Made by a program: the position numbers and the translations under genes
Source of the DNA: JAZKFT01 sp963845495
Lineage (GTDB): Bacteria; Bacteroidota; Bacteroidia; Chitinophagales; Chitinophagaceae
DNA: 64,000 nt
Assembly (NCBI GenBank): GCA_963845495.1
Contig: CAWJTH010000079.1
Location: 1-64,000, forward strand
Direction of reading: 5' to 3'
Notes under the pieces: model-generated
Database searches by the model: none
The model's input: the letters and a program-made list of their open reading frames with translations, nothing else
Told to the model about the DNA's origin: nothing
Shown: positions 8,694 through 16,571 of the stretch, piece after piece
How positions within the stretch are numbered: position 1 is the first letter of the stretch
Layout: each line of letters opens with the position of its first letter

Positions 8694-9599
8694 TTGCGCA
8701 AAAACATCATTCTTATTTGCGGGCCAACAGCTGTTGGGAAAACGGCTTTGGCCATACAATTAGCCAAGCATTTTGGCACATCCATTATTTCTGCCGATTC
8801 CCGCCAATGTTTCAAGGAATTAAATATTGGTGTAGCAAAACCTTCTCCCGAAGAATTAGCCGCCGTTCCACATTATTTTATCAACTCGCATTCTATCCAC
8901 CAAAAGGTTGATGTGGCCATTTTTGAAAAGTATGCATTAGCTGCAGCTGAAGAAATTTTTGCTAACCATGCCAATGCTGTTATGGTTGGCGGTACAGGCA
9001 TGTACATTCGTGCATTTTGCGAAGGATTAGATGAAATTCCACCAACCGATGAGGCGATAGAAAAAGAAGTTAGGGGAAGCTACGCTTTGAAAGGATTGGA
9101 ATGGTTGCAACAAGCCGTTGCGAACGAAGATCCAGCTTATTTTTCAGCCGGTGAAAACCAAAACCCACAACGTTTGATGCGAGCTTTAGAAATAAAGCGG
9201 TCAACCGGCAATTCTATTCTTTTTTATCAACAAAAAAAGAAAGTGAAGCGGCCGTTCAACATTATAAAAATTGGACTTGAACTGCCGCGGGAAATTTTGT
9301 ATCAACGCATTAACCAGCGGGTTGATATGATGATGGATGAAGGTTTAATAGATGAAGTAAAAACATTGCTTCCCTTTCGGCAATTAAATGCTTTACAAAC
9401 CGTAGGTTACCGGGAAATTTTTGATTATTTAAACGGCCAATGTACGCTTGAAAAAGCAATCGAAAACCTAAAAATGAATACCCGCCGCTATGCCAAACGC
9501 CAAATGACATGGTTTAAAAAATATGCTGATATTCAATGGTTTGCGCCAGAAAATTTAGATGAGGTTTTGGAATTTGTACGCAAGTCGATTAGTTTATAA
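8694..9599 (+). CDS. miaA: tRNA dimethylallyltransferase MiaA
   Basis: Transfers a dimethylallyl group to N6 of A37 in tRNAs that read UNN codons. It has 301 residues, normal length. The P-loop GPTAVGKT is at about 10-17, followed by SADSRQCFKELNIGVAKP, the VMVGGTGMYIRA segment and the tRNA-contacting QTVGYREIFDYLNG and NTRRYAKRQMTWFKK segments. The start is TTG at 8694; the ATG at 8682 runs straight into TGA in another frame. The start codon lies just after an 80-bp palindrome that could affect translation. Confidence 0.95.
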   Translation: MRKNIILICGPTAVGKTALAIQLAKHFGTSIISADSRQCFKELNIGVAKPSPEELAAVPHYFINSHSIHQKVDVAIFEKYALAAAEEIFANHANAVMVGGTGMYIRAFCEGLDEIPPTDEAIEKEVRGSYALKGLEWLQQAVANEDPAYFSAGENQNPQRLMRALEIKRSTGNSILFYQQKKKVKRPFNIIKIGLELPREILYQRINQRVDMMMDEGLIDEVKTLLPFRQLNALQTVGYREIFDYLNGQCTLEKAIENLKMNTRRYAKRQMTWFKKYADIQWFAPENLDEVLEFVRKSISL

Positions 9600-9656
9600 T
9601 GTAAATTTATGCTAATATTATTTCCAAGCATCATATCTTTACAAAAAAGAAATGTT

Positions 9657-9848
9657 ATGTTGCAAATAACGGATATTGATAATATAAACGATGCTAAAAG
9701 AGACTTAAAAGATTACAGCCATAATACAAATCAATCTGAAAGTAACACAAAGACCAAATTTCAGATTGAGTGTGAGACAGCGATTTCCTTAGATGAAGCT
9801 GAAGTACGTTTGTTAAGCTTCGTAAGAAATCTTCCATGGAAAAAGTAA
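9657..9848 (+). CDS. Putative antitoxin of a RelE/ParE-type pair
   Basis: Small acidic-to-neutral protein of 63 residues (MLQITDIDNINDAKRDLKD...). I recognise no DNA-binding motif. It is called an antitoxin because its end overlaps the start of a RelE/ParE-like toxin gene by 13 bases, the usual order for type II modules. The Met at 9657 is preferred over upstream starts at 9609 because the earlier residues overlap promoter-like AT-rich sequence. Confidence 0.55.
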   Translation: MLQITDIDNINDAKRDLKDYSHNTNQSESNTKTKFQIECETAISLDEAEVRLLSFVRNLPWKK

Positions 9849-10150
9849 TCATACAACCGTGGGTTGTAGATGATTTAATTGAGCTGGTGAATATATTATT
9901 CGAAAAAGAGTATTTTGGCTTTTTAGAAAATGCGGAAGATTATGTTAGAACGATTACTAAATTCATTTACACCATTCCGAAACAACGTCGAAAAGAAACA
10001 TTAAATCCACTGTTTGGTGTTTATTATTGTCAATACAGTCCAAACAACAACACCACATATTACATTTGTTTTGATATTGAAAACGATGTTTATCTGGTTA
10101 AAAATATCGTAACTAATCACAGTTCAGATTACCCGAAATTTATAAAATAG
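9836..10150 (+). CDS. RelE/ParE-type toxin
   Basis: Protein of 104 residues with the shape of a RelE/ParE superfamily toxin: an N-terminal helical part (IIQPWVVDDLIELVNILFE), a central basic stretch KQRRKETLNP and a C-terminal beta part TTYYICFDIENDVYLVKNIV, ending in a His-Ser-Asp-Tyr motif. Such toxins cleave mRNA on ribosomes or poison gyrase; which applies cannot be told here. It overlaps the upstream small gene by 13 bases and ends at a strong terminator. The sequence is divergent, so the family call is moderate. Confidence 0.6.
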   Translation: MEKVIIQPWVVDDLIELVNILFEKEYFGFLENAEDYVRTITKFIYTIPKQRRKETLNPLFGVYYCQYSPNNNTTYYICFDIENDVYLVKNIVTNHSSDYPKFIK

Positions 10151-10152
10151 CA

Positions 10153-10185
10153 AAAGGGCAGCATTTTAAAAATGCTGCCCTTTAT
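10153..10185. terminator. Bidirectional terminator
   Basis: Perfect stem AAAGGGCAGCATTTT / AAAATGCTGCCCTTT between converging genes (toxin and GIN-domain protein). Confidence 0.85.
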
Positions 10186-10203
10186 TATAGACTAATAACT
10201 TTT

Positions 10204-10929
10204 CTACATCTTAACAACCTTGCCGCTGCCGGAAGTTTTAGCAATCACATTGGTTGCATTGCCTTTGTAATGAATACTTCCGCTGCCGCTGATGCGGGCT
10301 TCAATGCTATTATTGGCAGTTATTTTCATGCCACCACTGCCTGAAATGTGTGCTATCACATTGTTGCAAGGCACATCAACCGCATCCATTTGACCACTAC
10401 CGCTGATGCTGGCATCAACCGAATTTATTTTTCCGTCAGTTAATTTAATGTTTCCACTGCCAGAAATAGAAGTTGATAACTTATCAAAACTTAAAAAGCC
10501 CAATTTAATATTGCCAGACCCTGAAACCGACATTTGGGAATTACTTCCATCAAAATTTCCGTTACCATTTATATTACCACTGCCGCTTACGGACAATTTG
10601 TCAATGGCTTTCATTTGTACGGCTATGGTAATTTTATTTTTGGTTGAAAAACCTGTTTTGTCCTTACTTTTTATAACTAAGTTTTTACCATCCACTTTTG
10701 TTTCGATCAACGGCAATAAATTGTCATCGGCTTCAACGGTTATTTGATTGCTATTGCCATAAGATATTACCACATTCATACTGCCGCGACTTTCAATGCC
10801 GGAAAAACTACCAACTTCACGGGTTTCTTTTTTCAGGTTGCCGCTGCCTTGAATATTTTCCCAATCTTTCCAACTGATTATGGCGGTAAAGCCAACAATG
10901 GCCAATAGGCCGAACATTAGTTTTTTCAT
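10204..10929 (-). CDS. Head GIN domain (DUF2807) secreted protein
   Basis: Exported protein of 241 residues with signal peptide MKKLMFGLLAIVGFTAIIS. The rest is a DUF2807 (head GIN) domain: GSGNLKKETREVGSFSGIESRGSMNVVISYG, then seven repeats centred on SGSGxI/M that would build a right-handed beta-helix. The family is common in Bacteroidota envelopes, sometimes labelled putative auto-transporter adhesin; its role is not established. It converges with the toxin-antitoxin pair across a shared terminator. Confidence 0.9.
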   Translation of the reverse strand: MKKLMFGLLAIVGFTAIISWKDWENIQGSGNLKKETREVGSFSGIESRGSMNVVISYGNSNQITVEADDNLLPLIETKVDGKNLVIKSKDKTGFSTKNKITIAVQMKAIDKLSVSGSGNINGNGNFDGSNSQMSVSGSGNIKLGFLSFDKLSTSISGSGNIKLTDGKINSVDASISGSGQMDAVDVPCNNVIAHISGSGGMKITANNSIEARISGSGSIHYKGNATNVIAKTSGSGKVVKM

Positions 10930-11136
10930 GGAATAAATTTTTATTGATTTGGTTTAAAGAGTTAAACGAAGAGTTTCGGAGAATGTTACAGTTTGTTTAA
11001 ATCCCAAATAAAAAAATTCCAAATTCCAATTGTTTGATTTTGCTAAACGTTTTGAAAACTTCAATGTTTGCAAGTTCTGTTAGTCGCTAATAAGTGGATG
11101 ACCTTTCACGGTCATTAAAAAATTTCTGAGAACTTG

Positions 11137-11176
11137 AAAAGGTCAACCACCTTGCCGTAAGGTGATTGACCTTTTT
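11137..11176. repeat. AAGGTCAACCACCTT hairpin, terminator-like
   Basis: Arm AAAAGGTCAACCACCTT (11137-11153) pairs with AAGGTGATTGACCTTTTT (11159-11176) and ends in a T-run. A third related half occurs at 11207-11221 (AAGGTCACTCACCTT). Confidence 0.65.
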
Positions 11177-11306
11177 CGGGACAACAAATAGCAGAAAAGC
11201 CGTATAAGGTCACTCACCTTATTACGAACTTGCAAATAAAAAACATTGCAATGATGATTTTCATGCGAAATAATGACTGACTGTGTTTTGCGCCAGGGAT
11301 GGGAAC

Positions 11307-11395
11307 AAGTACCCCGTAAAGCGGCGTAATTAATGGATAATTGGATAATTTATAATGGATAATTTTGTACAGTGAATTGCCGCTGCGGAGTACTT
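11307..11395. repeat. Nested palindrome with GGATAATT core
   Basis: Outer arms AAGTACCCCG... (11307-11331) and ...GCGGAGTACTT (11375-11395) are imperfect complements. Between them, 11331-11370 is a stuttered TAATGGATAATTGGATAATT word run like the repeats at 24,340 and 37,215, so one repeat family appears inserted in another. Confidence 0.7.
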
Positions 11396-11494
11396 GGGAC
11401 AGCCCGCCCGGGCGCCCAAAAAGACTTGGCAATTGACGGTTGGCGGTTAGCAGAAAGTCGCACTAATTTTTCAGTTGCATTTATTTTAGGCAAT

Positions 11495-11526
11495 AAAAAA
11501 CCGCCTGCAATGCAGACGGTTTTTTG
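11495..11526 (-). terminator. groEL terminator
   Basis: Stem AAAACCGCCTGCA / TGCAGACGGTTTT (one mismatch); on the minus strand it is followed by a T-run. It lies 57 bases after the groEL stop. Confidence 0.8.
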
Positions 11527-11582
11527 TTTAATATTTGAAAGCTATTGCTGAAGGATTGCAAACTGCCAACCGTCAACTTTTC

Positions 11583-13214
11583 TTAGTATCCCATTCCACC
11601 CATGTCTGGTGCGCCATGGTTGTGGGCTTCTTCTTTCTTAGGTTTGTCGGCCAACACACATTCAGTGGTTAACAACATACCTGCAATTGAAGCTGCATTT
11701 TCCAAAGCTACGCGGCTAACCTTAGTTGGGTCGATAACACCGGCTTCGAACAAGTTTTCGTACACTTCTGTACGAGCGTTGAAACCGAAATCACCTTTAC
11801 CTTCCTTGATTTTTTGTACCACGATAGAACCTTCGATACCGCTGTTGGCAACAATTTGGCGAAGTGGTTCTTCCAAAGCACGACGTACAATTGCAATACC
11901 AGTTGTTTCATCAGGATGGTCGCCTTTCATACCTTCCAAGCTTTCAACAGCACGGATGTAAGCAACGCCACCACCTGGAACAATACCTTCTTCAACAGCC
12001 GCACGGGTTGCGTGAAGGGCATCATCAACACGGTCTTTCTTTTCTTTCATTTCAACTTCAGTTGCTGCACCAACGTACAAAACTGCAACACCGCCGCTTA
12101 ATTTAGCCAAACGTTCTTGTAGTTTTTCGCGGTCGTAATCAGAAGTTGTATTTTCAACCTGTGCTTTAATTTGGTTAACACGGGCAGTAATATCTGCTTT
12201 TTCACCTTTACCGCCAACGATGGTAGTGTTGTCCTTGTCGATAGTGATAGAAGCGGCTTGACCAAGATAAGTCAAATCGGCATTTTCCAATTTGTAACCT
12301 TGTTCTTCGCTTACAACCGTACCAGCAGTTAAAATAGCGATGTCGGTCAACATTTCTTTACGACGGTCACCGAAACCTGGTGCTTTTACAGCAGCAACTT
12401 TCAGGGTACCACGCAATTTGTTTACCACCAAAGTAGCCAAAGCTTCGCCTTCCAAATCTTCACTGATGATTACCAACGGACGACCAGTTTGGGCAACTTT
12501 TTCCAGAATATGAAGGATGTCCTTCATAGCGGAAATCTTCTTATCGTAGATTAAAATGTATGGGCTTTGCAATTCAGCTTCCATCTTTTCGCTGTTGGTA
12601 ACAAAGTATGGGCTGATATAACCACGGTCGAATTGCATACCTTCAACCACATCAACTGTAGTATCAGTTCCTTTTGCTTCTTCAACAGTAATAACGCCTT
12701 CTTTACCAACTTTTGCCATTGCATCAGCAATCAATTTGCCAATAACACTGTCGCTGTTAGCAGAAATGGTAGCCACTTGCATAATCTTATCGCTGTCGTT
12801 ACCAACGGCTTGTGATTGTGCTTTTAGGTTTTTAACCACTTGGGCAACGGCTTTGTCGATACCGCGTTTCAAATCCATCGGATTTGCGCCGGCAGCAACC
12901 ATTTTCAAGCCTTCGCCGATAATGCTTTGTGCCAAAACGGTAGCAGTTGTTGTTCCATCACCTGCAATATCGGCAGTTTTAGAAGCAACTTCTTTCACCA
13001 TTTGTGCACCCATATTTTCGATCGGGTCTTCCAGTTCAATTTCTTTTGCAACAGTTACACCATCTTTAGTAACTGCGGGAGCGCCGAATTTCTTTTCGAT
13101 AACCACGTTACGACCTTTTGGTCCAAGGGTTACTTTTACCGCATTTGCAAGGGTATCAACACCCTTTTTCATTTTGTTGCGGGCTTCAATATCGAAATAT
13201 ATTTGTTTTGCCAT
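11583..13214 (-). CDS. groEL: Chaperonin GroEL
   Basis: 60-kDa chaperonin that forms a double heptameric ring and folds proteins with ATP and GroES. It has 543 residues, usual length. The start MAKQIYFDIEARNKMKKG, the ATP-binding GDGTTTATVLAQ segment (about 86-97), the LEDPIENMGAQMVKEVA segment and the C-terminal Gly/Met tail DMGGMGY are all present. It lies downstream of groES on the same strand, 113 bases apart; the spacer is filled by ATTATGAATTATGAA and TTATAACTTA repeats. No CIRCE element was seen. Confidence 0.98.
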   Translation of the reverse strand: MAKQIYFDIEARNKMKKGVDTLANAVKVTLGPKGRNVVIEKKFGAPAVTKDGVTVAKEIELEDPIENMGAQMVKEVASKTADIAGDGTTTATVLAQSIIGEGLKMVAAGANPMDLKRGIDKAVAQVVKNLKAQSQAVGNDSDKIMQVATISANSDSVIGKLIADAMAKVGKEGVITVEEAKGTDTTVDVVEGMQFDRGYISPYFVTNSEKMEAELQSPYILIYDKKISAMKDILHILEKVAQTGRPLVIISEDLEGEALATLVVNKLRGTLKVAAVKAPGFGDRRKEMLTDIAILTAGTVVSEEQGYKLENADLTYLGQAASITIDKDNTTIVGGKGEKADITARVNQIKAQVENTTSDYDREKLQERLAKLSGGVAVLYVGAATEVEMKEKKDRVDDALHATRAAVEEGIVPGGGVAYIRAVESLEGMKGDHPDETTGIAIVRRALEEPLRQIVANSGIEGSIVVQKIKEGKGDFGFNARTEVYENLFEAGVIDPTKVSRVALENAASIAGMLLTTECVLADKPKKEEAHNHGAPDMGGMGY

Positions 13215-13220
13215 TTTATT

Positions 13221-13327
13221 AATTATGAATTATGAATTATGAATTTTTGACTACATCCTTATTATATGTTAGAAGCTTCAAGCGTCAAGTTTCAATTACT
13301 TATAACTTAACACTTATAACTGATAAC
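13221..13327. repeat. Stuttered repeats between groES and groEL
   Basis: Contains three AATTATGAATT words at 13221-13245, a paired AAGCTTCAAGCGTCAAG, and the words ACTTATAACTTAACACTTAT ending in AACTGATAACTTA. These belong to the same style of repeat as other gaps in the window but sit inside an operon. Confidence 0.65.
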
Positions 13328-13630
13328 TTACTGGGGCGCTTTCATCAAAATGTCAGAAGTGCGCATAATAAGGTAGTCTTCACCTTCGATGCTTATTTCT
13401 GTACCAGCATATTTGCCATATAAAACGGTATCCCCTACTTTTTGGTTGATAGGTATTAAATTACCAGTTTGTTCAGCATATTTACCGGGGCCAACAGCAA
13501 TAACAGTTCCTTTTTGAGGTTTTTCTTTTGCTGTATCAGGGATTATAATTCCGCCTTTTGTTTTTTCTTCTGCAGCGGCTGCTTTTACAAGAACCCTGTC
13601 GTCATAGAGTTCAAACACTTGTGAAGCCAT
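13328..13630 (-). CDS. groES: Co-chaperonin GroES
   Basis: 10-kDa lid of the GroEL chamber, 100 residues. Family features: FELYDDRVLVKAAAAEEKTKGGIIIPDTAKEKPQ with the mobile loop near 24-35, then GTVIAVGPGK, VGDTVLYGKYAGTEI and the C-terminal YLIMRTSDIL. It is the first gene of the groESL operon; the upstream gap leads to the divergent nusB group. Confidence 0.98.
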   Translation of the reverse strand: MASQVFELYDDRVLVKAAAAEEKTKGGIIIPDTAKEKPQKGTVIAVGPGKYAEQTGNLIPINQKVGDTVLYGKYAGTEISIEGEDYLIMRTSDILMKAPQ

Positions 13631-13788
13631 AATTCGGTTATTTTTTAGTTTAAAAATAATTGTTGGTGACTGCCATGTAACGAAGATTATGCCAAATGGT
13701 TGGTTTCATAACAGGATGTCAGTTTTATTGACGCTCAAGTTGATTTTTTGACAGAAACGGTAATTTGGGATAACGGTTTGGAAAAAAT

Positions 13789-13886
13789 GTCAGTGGCCAG
13801 TGGTCAGTGGTCAGTGGTCAGTGGTCAGTGGTCAGTGGTCAGTGGTCAGTGGTCAGTGGTCAGTGGTCAGTGGTCAGTGGTCAGTG
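13789..13886. repeat. Heptamer tandem array, 14 x GTCAGTG
   Basis: Fourteen uninterrupted copies of GTCAGTG, only the second differing (GCCAGTG). A short complementary run, CCACTGACCACTCA, lies about 35 bases downstream, so the array is an expanded left arm of a palindrome. Confidence 0.95.
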
Positions 13887-13979
13887 GTTTGGGAGTGAGT
13901 GATACCTGCTTACCATTCGCCACTGACCACTCACGACTCACTTTCACAATTCACGTTCCGCTCTTTGGCCATATATTGT

Positions 13980-13987
13980 TACTTTTG
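13980..13987 (+). promoter_or_regulatory. Putative -7 box of nusB
   Basis: TACTTTTG fits TAnnTTTG and is followed by GCCGCCC as at the cca promoter. It lies 92 bases before the nusB start. Confidence 0.5.
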
Positions 13988-14078
13988 CCGCCCAATCAAA
14001 AAATTGAATCGCAAAAGAAAGGCATGAATCATCCAATTTGGTAACGCCCTTCACAACTGACGATTCACGATTCACGAT

Positions 14079-15008
14079 ATGATTAGTAGAAGAAATATCC
14101 GGGTTAAGGTGATGCAAACCATCTACGCCCTGCGCAACGAAGAAGGAAAAACTTTACGTCTTGGTGATGCAAGCCGCTTATTGACAAAACATTTTGATCA
14201 AACACTAGCCTTGTTTACTTGGCAAATTTATGTTTTGGTTGAAGTAGCACGTTTTGCTGAAGCAGATGCGCACCACAGAGCTTCCAAACATAGGCCAACG
14301 GCTGAAGATTTAGGCGTAAAAACAAAAATTGCAGGAAACGAATTGTTGTGGAAAATTATCGAATCGCCTTTTTATAAAGAAGCGGTTGCACGTTACAAAC
14401 CAGAATTAACAGAAAGCAAAGACTGGATAAAAAGCATCTACAACAATCTTACCCAAAGCGCACCTTACCAATTATATAATACCGTACAAGAAAGGGATAA
14501 AAAAAATGAAAAAGAAATCCTTGAGTTTATTTACACAGATTTAATGTTGGCAGATGAGGATTTTACAGAATTTGCGGAAGAATTGTTTAATAATTGGGAT
14601 GATGACAGCGATATGCTCCGTTTGTTGATAATGGCCTTTTTTCAAAAAACAAACAGCTACAGACTGGACGAAATGATTAGCATTGAAAAACGCGAGTTTG
14701 CCAAAACCTTGTTGCAAACCACAGAAGAGCGCAAGGAACAGTTACAAGAATTTATTACACCCAAACTGCGTAATTGGGACGCTGACCGCATTGCTACGCT
14801 AGACATGATTATTATGGAAATGGCCACCTGTGAGTTTTTATATTTTGAAACCATTCCACCCAAAGTAACAATCAACGAGTACATTGATTTGGCAAAAGAA
14901 TATAGCACTAAACAAAGCGGCCAATTTGTAAACGGTATTTTAGACAATATCCGCAAAGAATTGGAAGTAGCGGGCAAGTTGCACAAGGTTGATTTTAAAA
15001 GAAAATGA
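14079..15008 (+). CDS. nusB: Transcription antitermination factor NusB
   Basis: RNA-binding antitermination and rRNA-maturation factor. At 309 residues it is the long Bacteroidota form. The start MISRRNIRVKVMQTIYAL and the C-terminal NusB core (WDADRIATLDMIIMEMATCEFLYFE..., then VTINEYIDLAKEYSTKQSGQFVNGILD) are clear; the middle 130 residues are a helical insertion typical of this phylum. It opens the nusB-DUF1573-yajC-coaE group. Its last codons are part of the first unit of a tandem repeat that starts at 14993. Confidence 0.95.
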   Translation: MISRRNIRVKVMQTIYALRNEEGKTLRLGDASRLLTKHFDQTLALFTWQIYVLVEVARFAEADAHHRASKHRPTAEDLGVKTKIAGNELLWKIIESPFYKEAVARYKPELTESKDWIKSIYNNLTQSAPYQLYNTVQERDKKNEKEILEFIYTDLMLADEDFTEFAEELFNNWDDDSDMLRLLIMAFFQKTNSYRLDEMISIEKREFAKTLLQTTEERKEQLQEFITPKLRNWDADRIATLDMIIMEMATCEFLYFETIPPKVTINEYIDLAKEYSTKQSGQFVNGILDNIRKELEVAGKLHKVDFKRK

Positions 15009-15473
15009 TTGCCACAGATTCACAGATTAAGCACAGAATATTTTGTATGTATTGGCAATAGTTTTCTGTTTGTGTTAAATCTGTGATCTGTGACAAATAT
15101 TTTAAAAGAAAATAAGCCAATGCCACAAATTAAGCACAGAATATTTTGGATGTATTGGCAATAGTTTTCTGTTTGTGTTAAATCTGTGAATCTGTGGCAA
15201 ATATTTTAAAAGAAAATAAGCCAATGCCACAAATTCTCAGATTAAGCACAGAATATTTGGATGTATTGACAATTGTTTTATGTCTGTGTTAAATCTGTGA
15301 ATCTGTGGCAAATATTTTAAAAGAAAATAAGCCAATGCCACAAATTCTCAGATTAAGCACAGAATATTTGGATGTATTGACAATTGTTTTATGTCTGTGT
15401 TAAATCTGTGAATCTGTGGCAATAAACCTGTGGCAATAAATCTGTGGCAATAAATCTCAAAATCTGTGGCAAT
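14993..15473. repeat. Four tandem ~104-111 bp units, GCCACAGATT family
   Basis: Units begin with TTTTAAAAGAAAAT at 14993, 15100, 15204 and 15315 (spacings 107, 104, 111). Each holds facing arms GCCACAGATTCACAGATT and its complement AATCTGTGAATCTGTGGC around an AGCACAGAATATTTT...TTCTGTTTGTG core. Degenerate AATAAATCTGTGGC copies continue to 15473. The first unit includes the nusB stop codon. Confidence 0.92.
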
Positions 15474-15478
15474 AAAAT

Positions 15479-15486
15479 TACTTTTG
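15479..15486 (+). promoter_or_regulatory. Putative -7 box of the DUF1573 gene
   Basis: TACTTTTG, followed by GCAGCGC, 18 bases before the ATG. It lies immediately after the last degenerate repeat unit, so the repeat supplies the upstream promoter sequence. Confidence 0.5.
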
Positions 15487-15504
15487 CAGCGCAAACAAAA
15501 AACT

Positions 15505-15927
15505 ATGCGATATTTATTTTTCTCGGTTTTTGCCATGGCCTTGTTGGTTGGTTGTATTAATAACGACGTAAAAACAAATAAAACAGCTGAAGTTTTAACT
15601 GATTCTGTCAATTTTACTACGATTGAGTGGCTGGATTCGACCAAAGATTTTGGTAAAATAGTAGAAGGCGTTAAATTCCCTGTTTCTTTTCGTTTCAAAA
15701 ATTCGGGTGCTAAACCATTGGTTATCAGAGAAGCACACGCAAGTTGCGGCTGTACCGTGGTAGATAAACCGGAACGGCCATTTGCACCGGGCGAAGAAGG
15801 TGAGATAAAAGCAATTTACAACAGCGAAGGCCATGAAGGCGTACAAAATAAAACAATAACAGTTACTACCAACACACCCGACACGAAAGAATTGAAGTTC
15901 TCGCTAGAAGTAGTGAAAAAGCAGTAG
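15505..15927 (+). CDS. DUF1573 lipoprotein
   Basis: Predicted lipoprotein of 140 residues. Signal MRYLFFSVFAMALLVGC ends at the lipobox Cys17; the Met at 15505 is chosen because it gives this signal. The rest is a DUF1573 domain: TKDFGKIVEGVKFPVSFRFKN, then the conserved HASCGCTVVDKPERPFAPGEEGEI segment. The fold is immunoglobulin-like; the role is unknown. It sits between nusB and yajC, its usual place in Bacteroidota. Confidence 0.9.
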   Translation: MRYLFFSVFAMALLVGCINNDVKTNKTAEVLTDSVNFTTIEWLDSTKDFGKIVEGVKFPVSFRFKNSGAKPLVIREAHASCGCTVVDKPERPFAPGEEGEIKAIYNSEGHEGVQNKTITVTTNTPDTKELKFSLEVVKKQ

Positions 15928-16070
15928 CCTTAAATGCAAGAGTTTAGGAGGCCAACAACACAACTCCCTTACTTCAATGCGTATTATCATCTAAAAATTC
16001 TTCTCACCTTCTCATTTTCTAACTTCTTACTTTCCTTAATTCGTAATTTTTAATTCGTAATTCTATAAAA

Positions 16071-16412
16071 ATGTTACAAACAGTTCTTTTAATGGGCGGC
16101 GACCCGAAAGGTGGCGGCGGTGGTTTCCAATTTATTTTCCTTGGTGGGATGATTTTGGTTTTTTACTTTTTTATGATTCGTCCGCAAGCTAAAAAAGCGA
16201 AGGACGCAAAGAAATTTCAGGAAGAAATACAAAAAGGCACCCGTGTTGTTACCATTGCGGGTATCCATGGCACGGTAAATAAAGTAAATGAAGATGGTAC
16301 ACTTCAATTGGAAATTAGCCCTGGTAGTTATATGAAGATTGAAAAATCTGCCATTAGCCAAGAATGGACAACCAACTTGAATAAAGCGAATGCAGCCGCA
16401 ATTGTCAAGTAA
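16071..16412 (+). CDS. yajC: Preprotein translocase subunit YajC
   Basis: Single-span inner-membrane accessory of the Sec translocon, partner of SecDF. It has 113 residues. The membrane helix is FIFLGGMILVFYFFMIRPQ (about 22-40), followed by KKAKDAKKFQEEIQKGTRVVTIAGIHGTV, the usual YajC core. In related genomes a YbbR/CdaR-like gene lies between yajC and coaE; here only a repeat-filled gap of about 160 bases is present. Confidence 0.95.
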   Translation: MLQTVLLMGGDPKGGGGGFQFIFLGGMILVFYFFMIRPQAKKAKDAKKFQEEIQKGTRVVTIAGIHGTVNKVNEDGTLQLEISPGSYMKIEKSAISQEWTTNLNKANAAAIVK

Positions 16413-16571
16413 TTCCAATCTTAATAAATCCCAATAAGGAAAATTCCAAATTCCAATAAGTTAGAATTTCATTATGAATTTTAATTTTGTTGGAATTTGG
16501 AATTTTTTGTTTTGGGACTTGGCTCTTGTTGGGATTTGGAATTTTTTATTTTGGAATTTTATTTAAGAGGT
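16413..16571. repeat. AATTCCAA / TTGGAATT stuttered palindrome
   Basis: Left half carries AATTCCAATC, AAATTCCAAATTCCAA; right half carries the complement TTGGAATTTGGAATTTTTT several times. The same words recur at 33,893-34,020 and 56,520-56,670. It spans the yajC-coaE gap. Confidence 0.8.

Larger units (their letters stand above)
10930..11582. other. Repeat-filled gap between GIN gene and groEL
   Basis: About 650 bases without a convincing gene. It contains a hairpin set around 11137-11221, a nested palindrome at 11307-11395, a GC-rich stretch near 11400-11420, a TTGACGGTTGGCGG repeat near 11440 with its complement near 11565, and the groEL terminator at 11495. The open frame at 11214-11432 on the minus strand is a by-product of the repeats. 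Confidence 0.7.
13631..14078. other. Gap between groES and nusB
   Basis: About 450 bases holding divergent promoters, the heptamer array at 13789-13886 with its complementary CACTGACCACTCACGACTC stretch at 13921, and the putative nusB promoter box at 13980. The open frame through the array is repeat-derived, not a gene. Confidence 0.7.

Noticed and set aside
11214..11432. 72-residue open frame on the minus strand
   Set aside because: It runs through a nested palindrome and GC-rich repeat, with no family resemblance.
13789..13886. CRISPR-like array
   Set aside because: The units are 7 bp and directly adjacent, without spacers, and no cas gene is present.
13748..14044. Open frame with a Ser-Gly-Gln-Trp-Ser-Val-Val repeat
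   Set aside because: It is only the translation of the GTCAGTG heptamer array.
14993..15473. CRISPR or tRNA-like tandem units
   Set aside because: The units are about 104-111 bp with near-identical sequence throughout, so there are no variable spacers, and they do not fold as tRNA.
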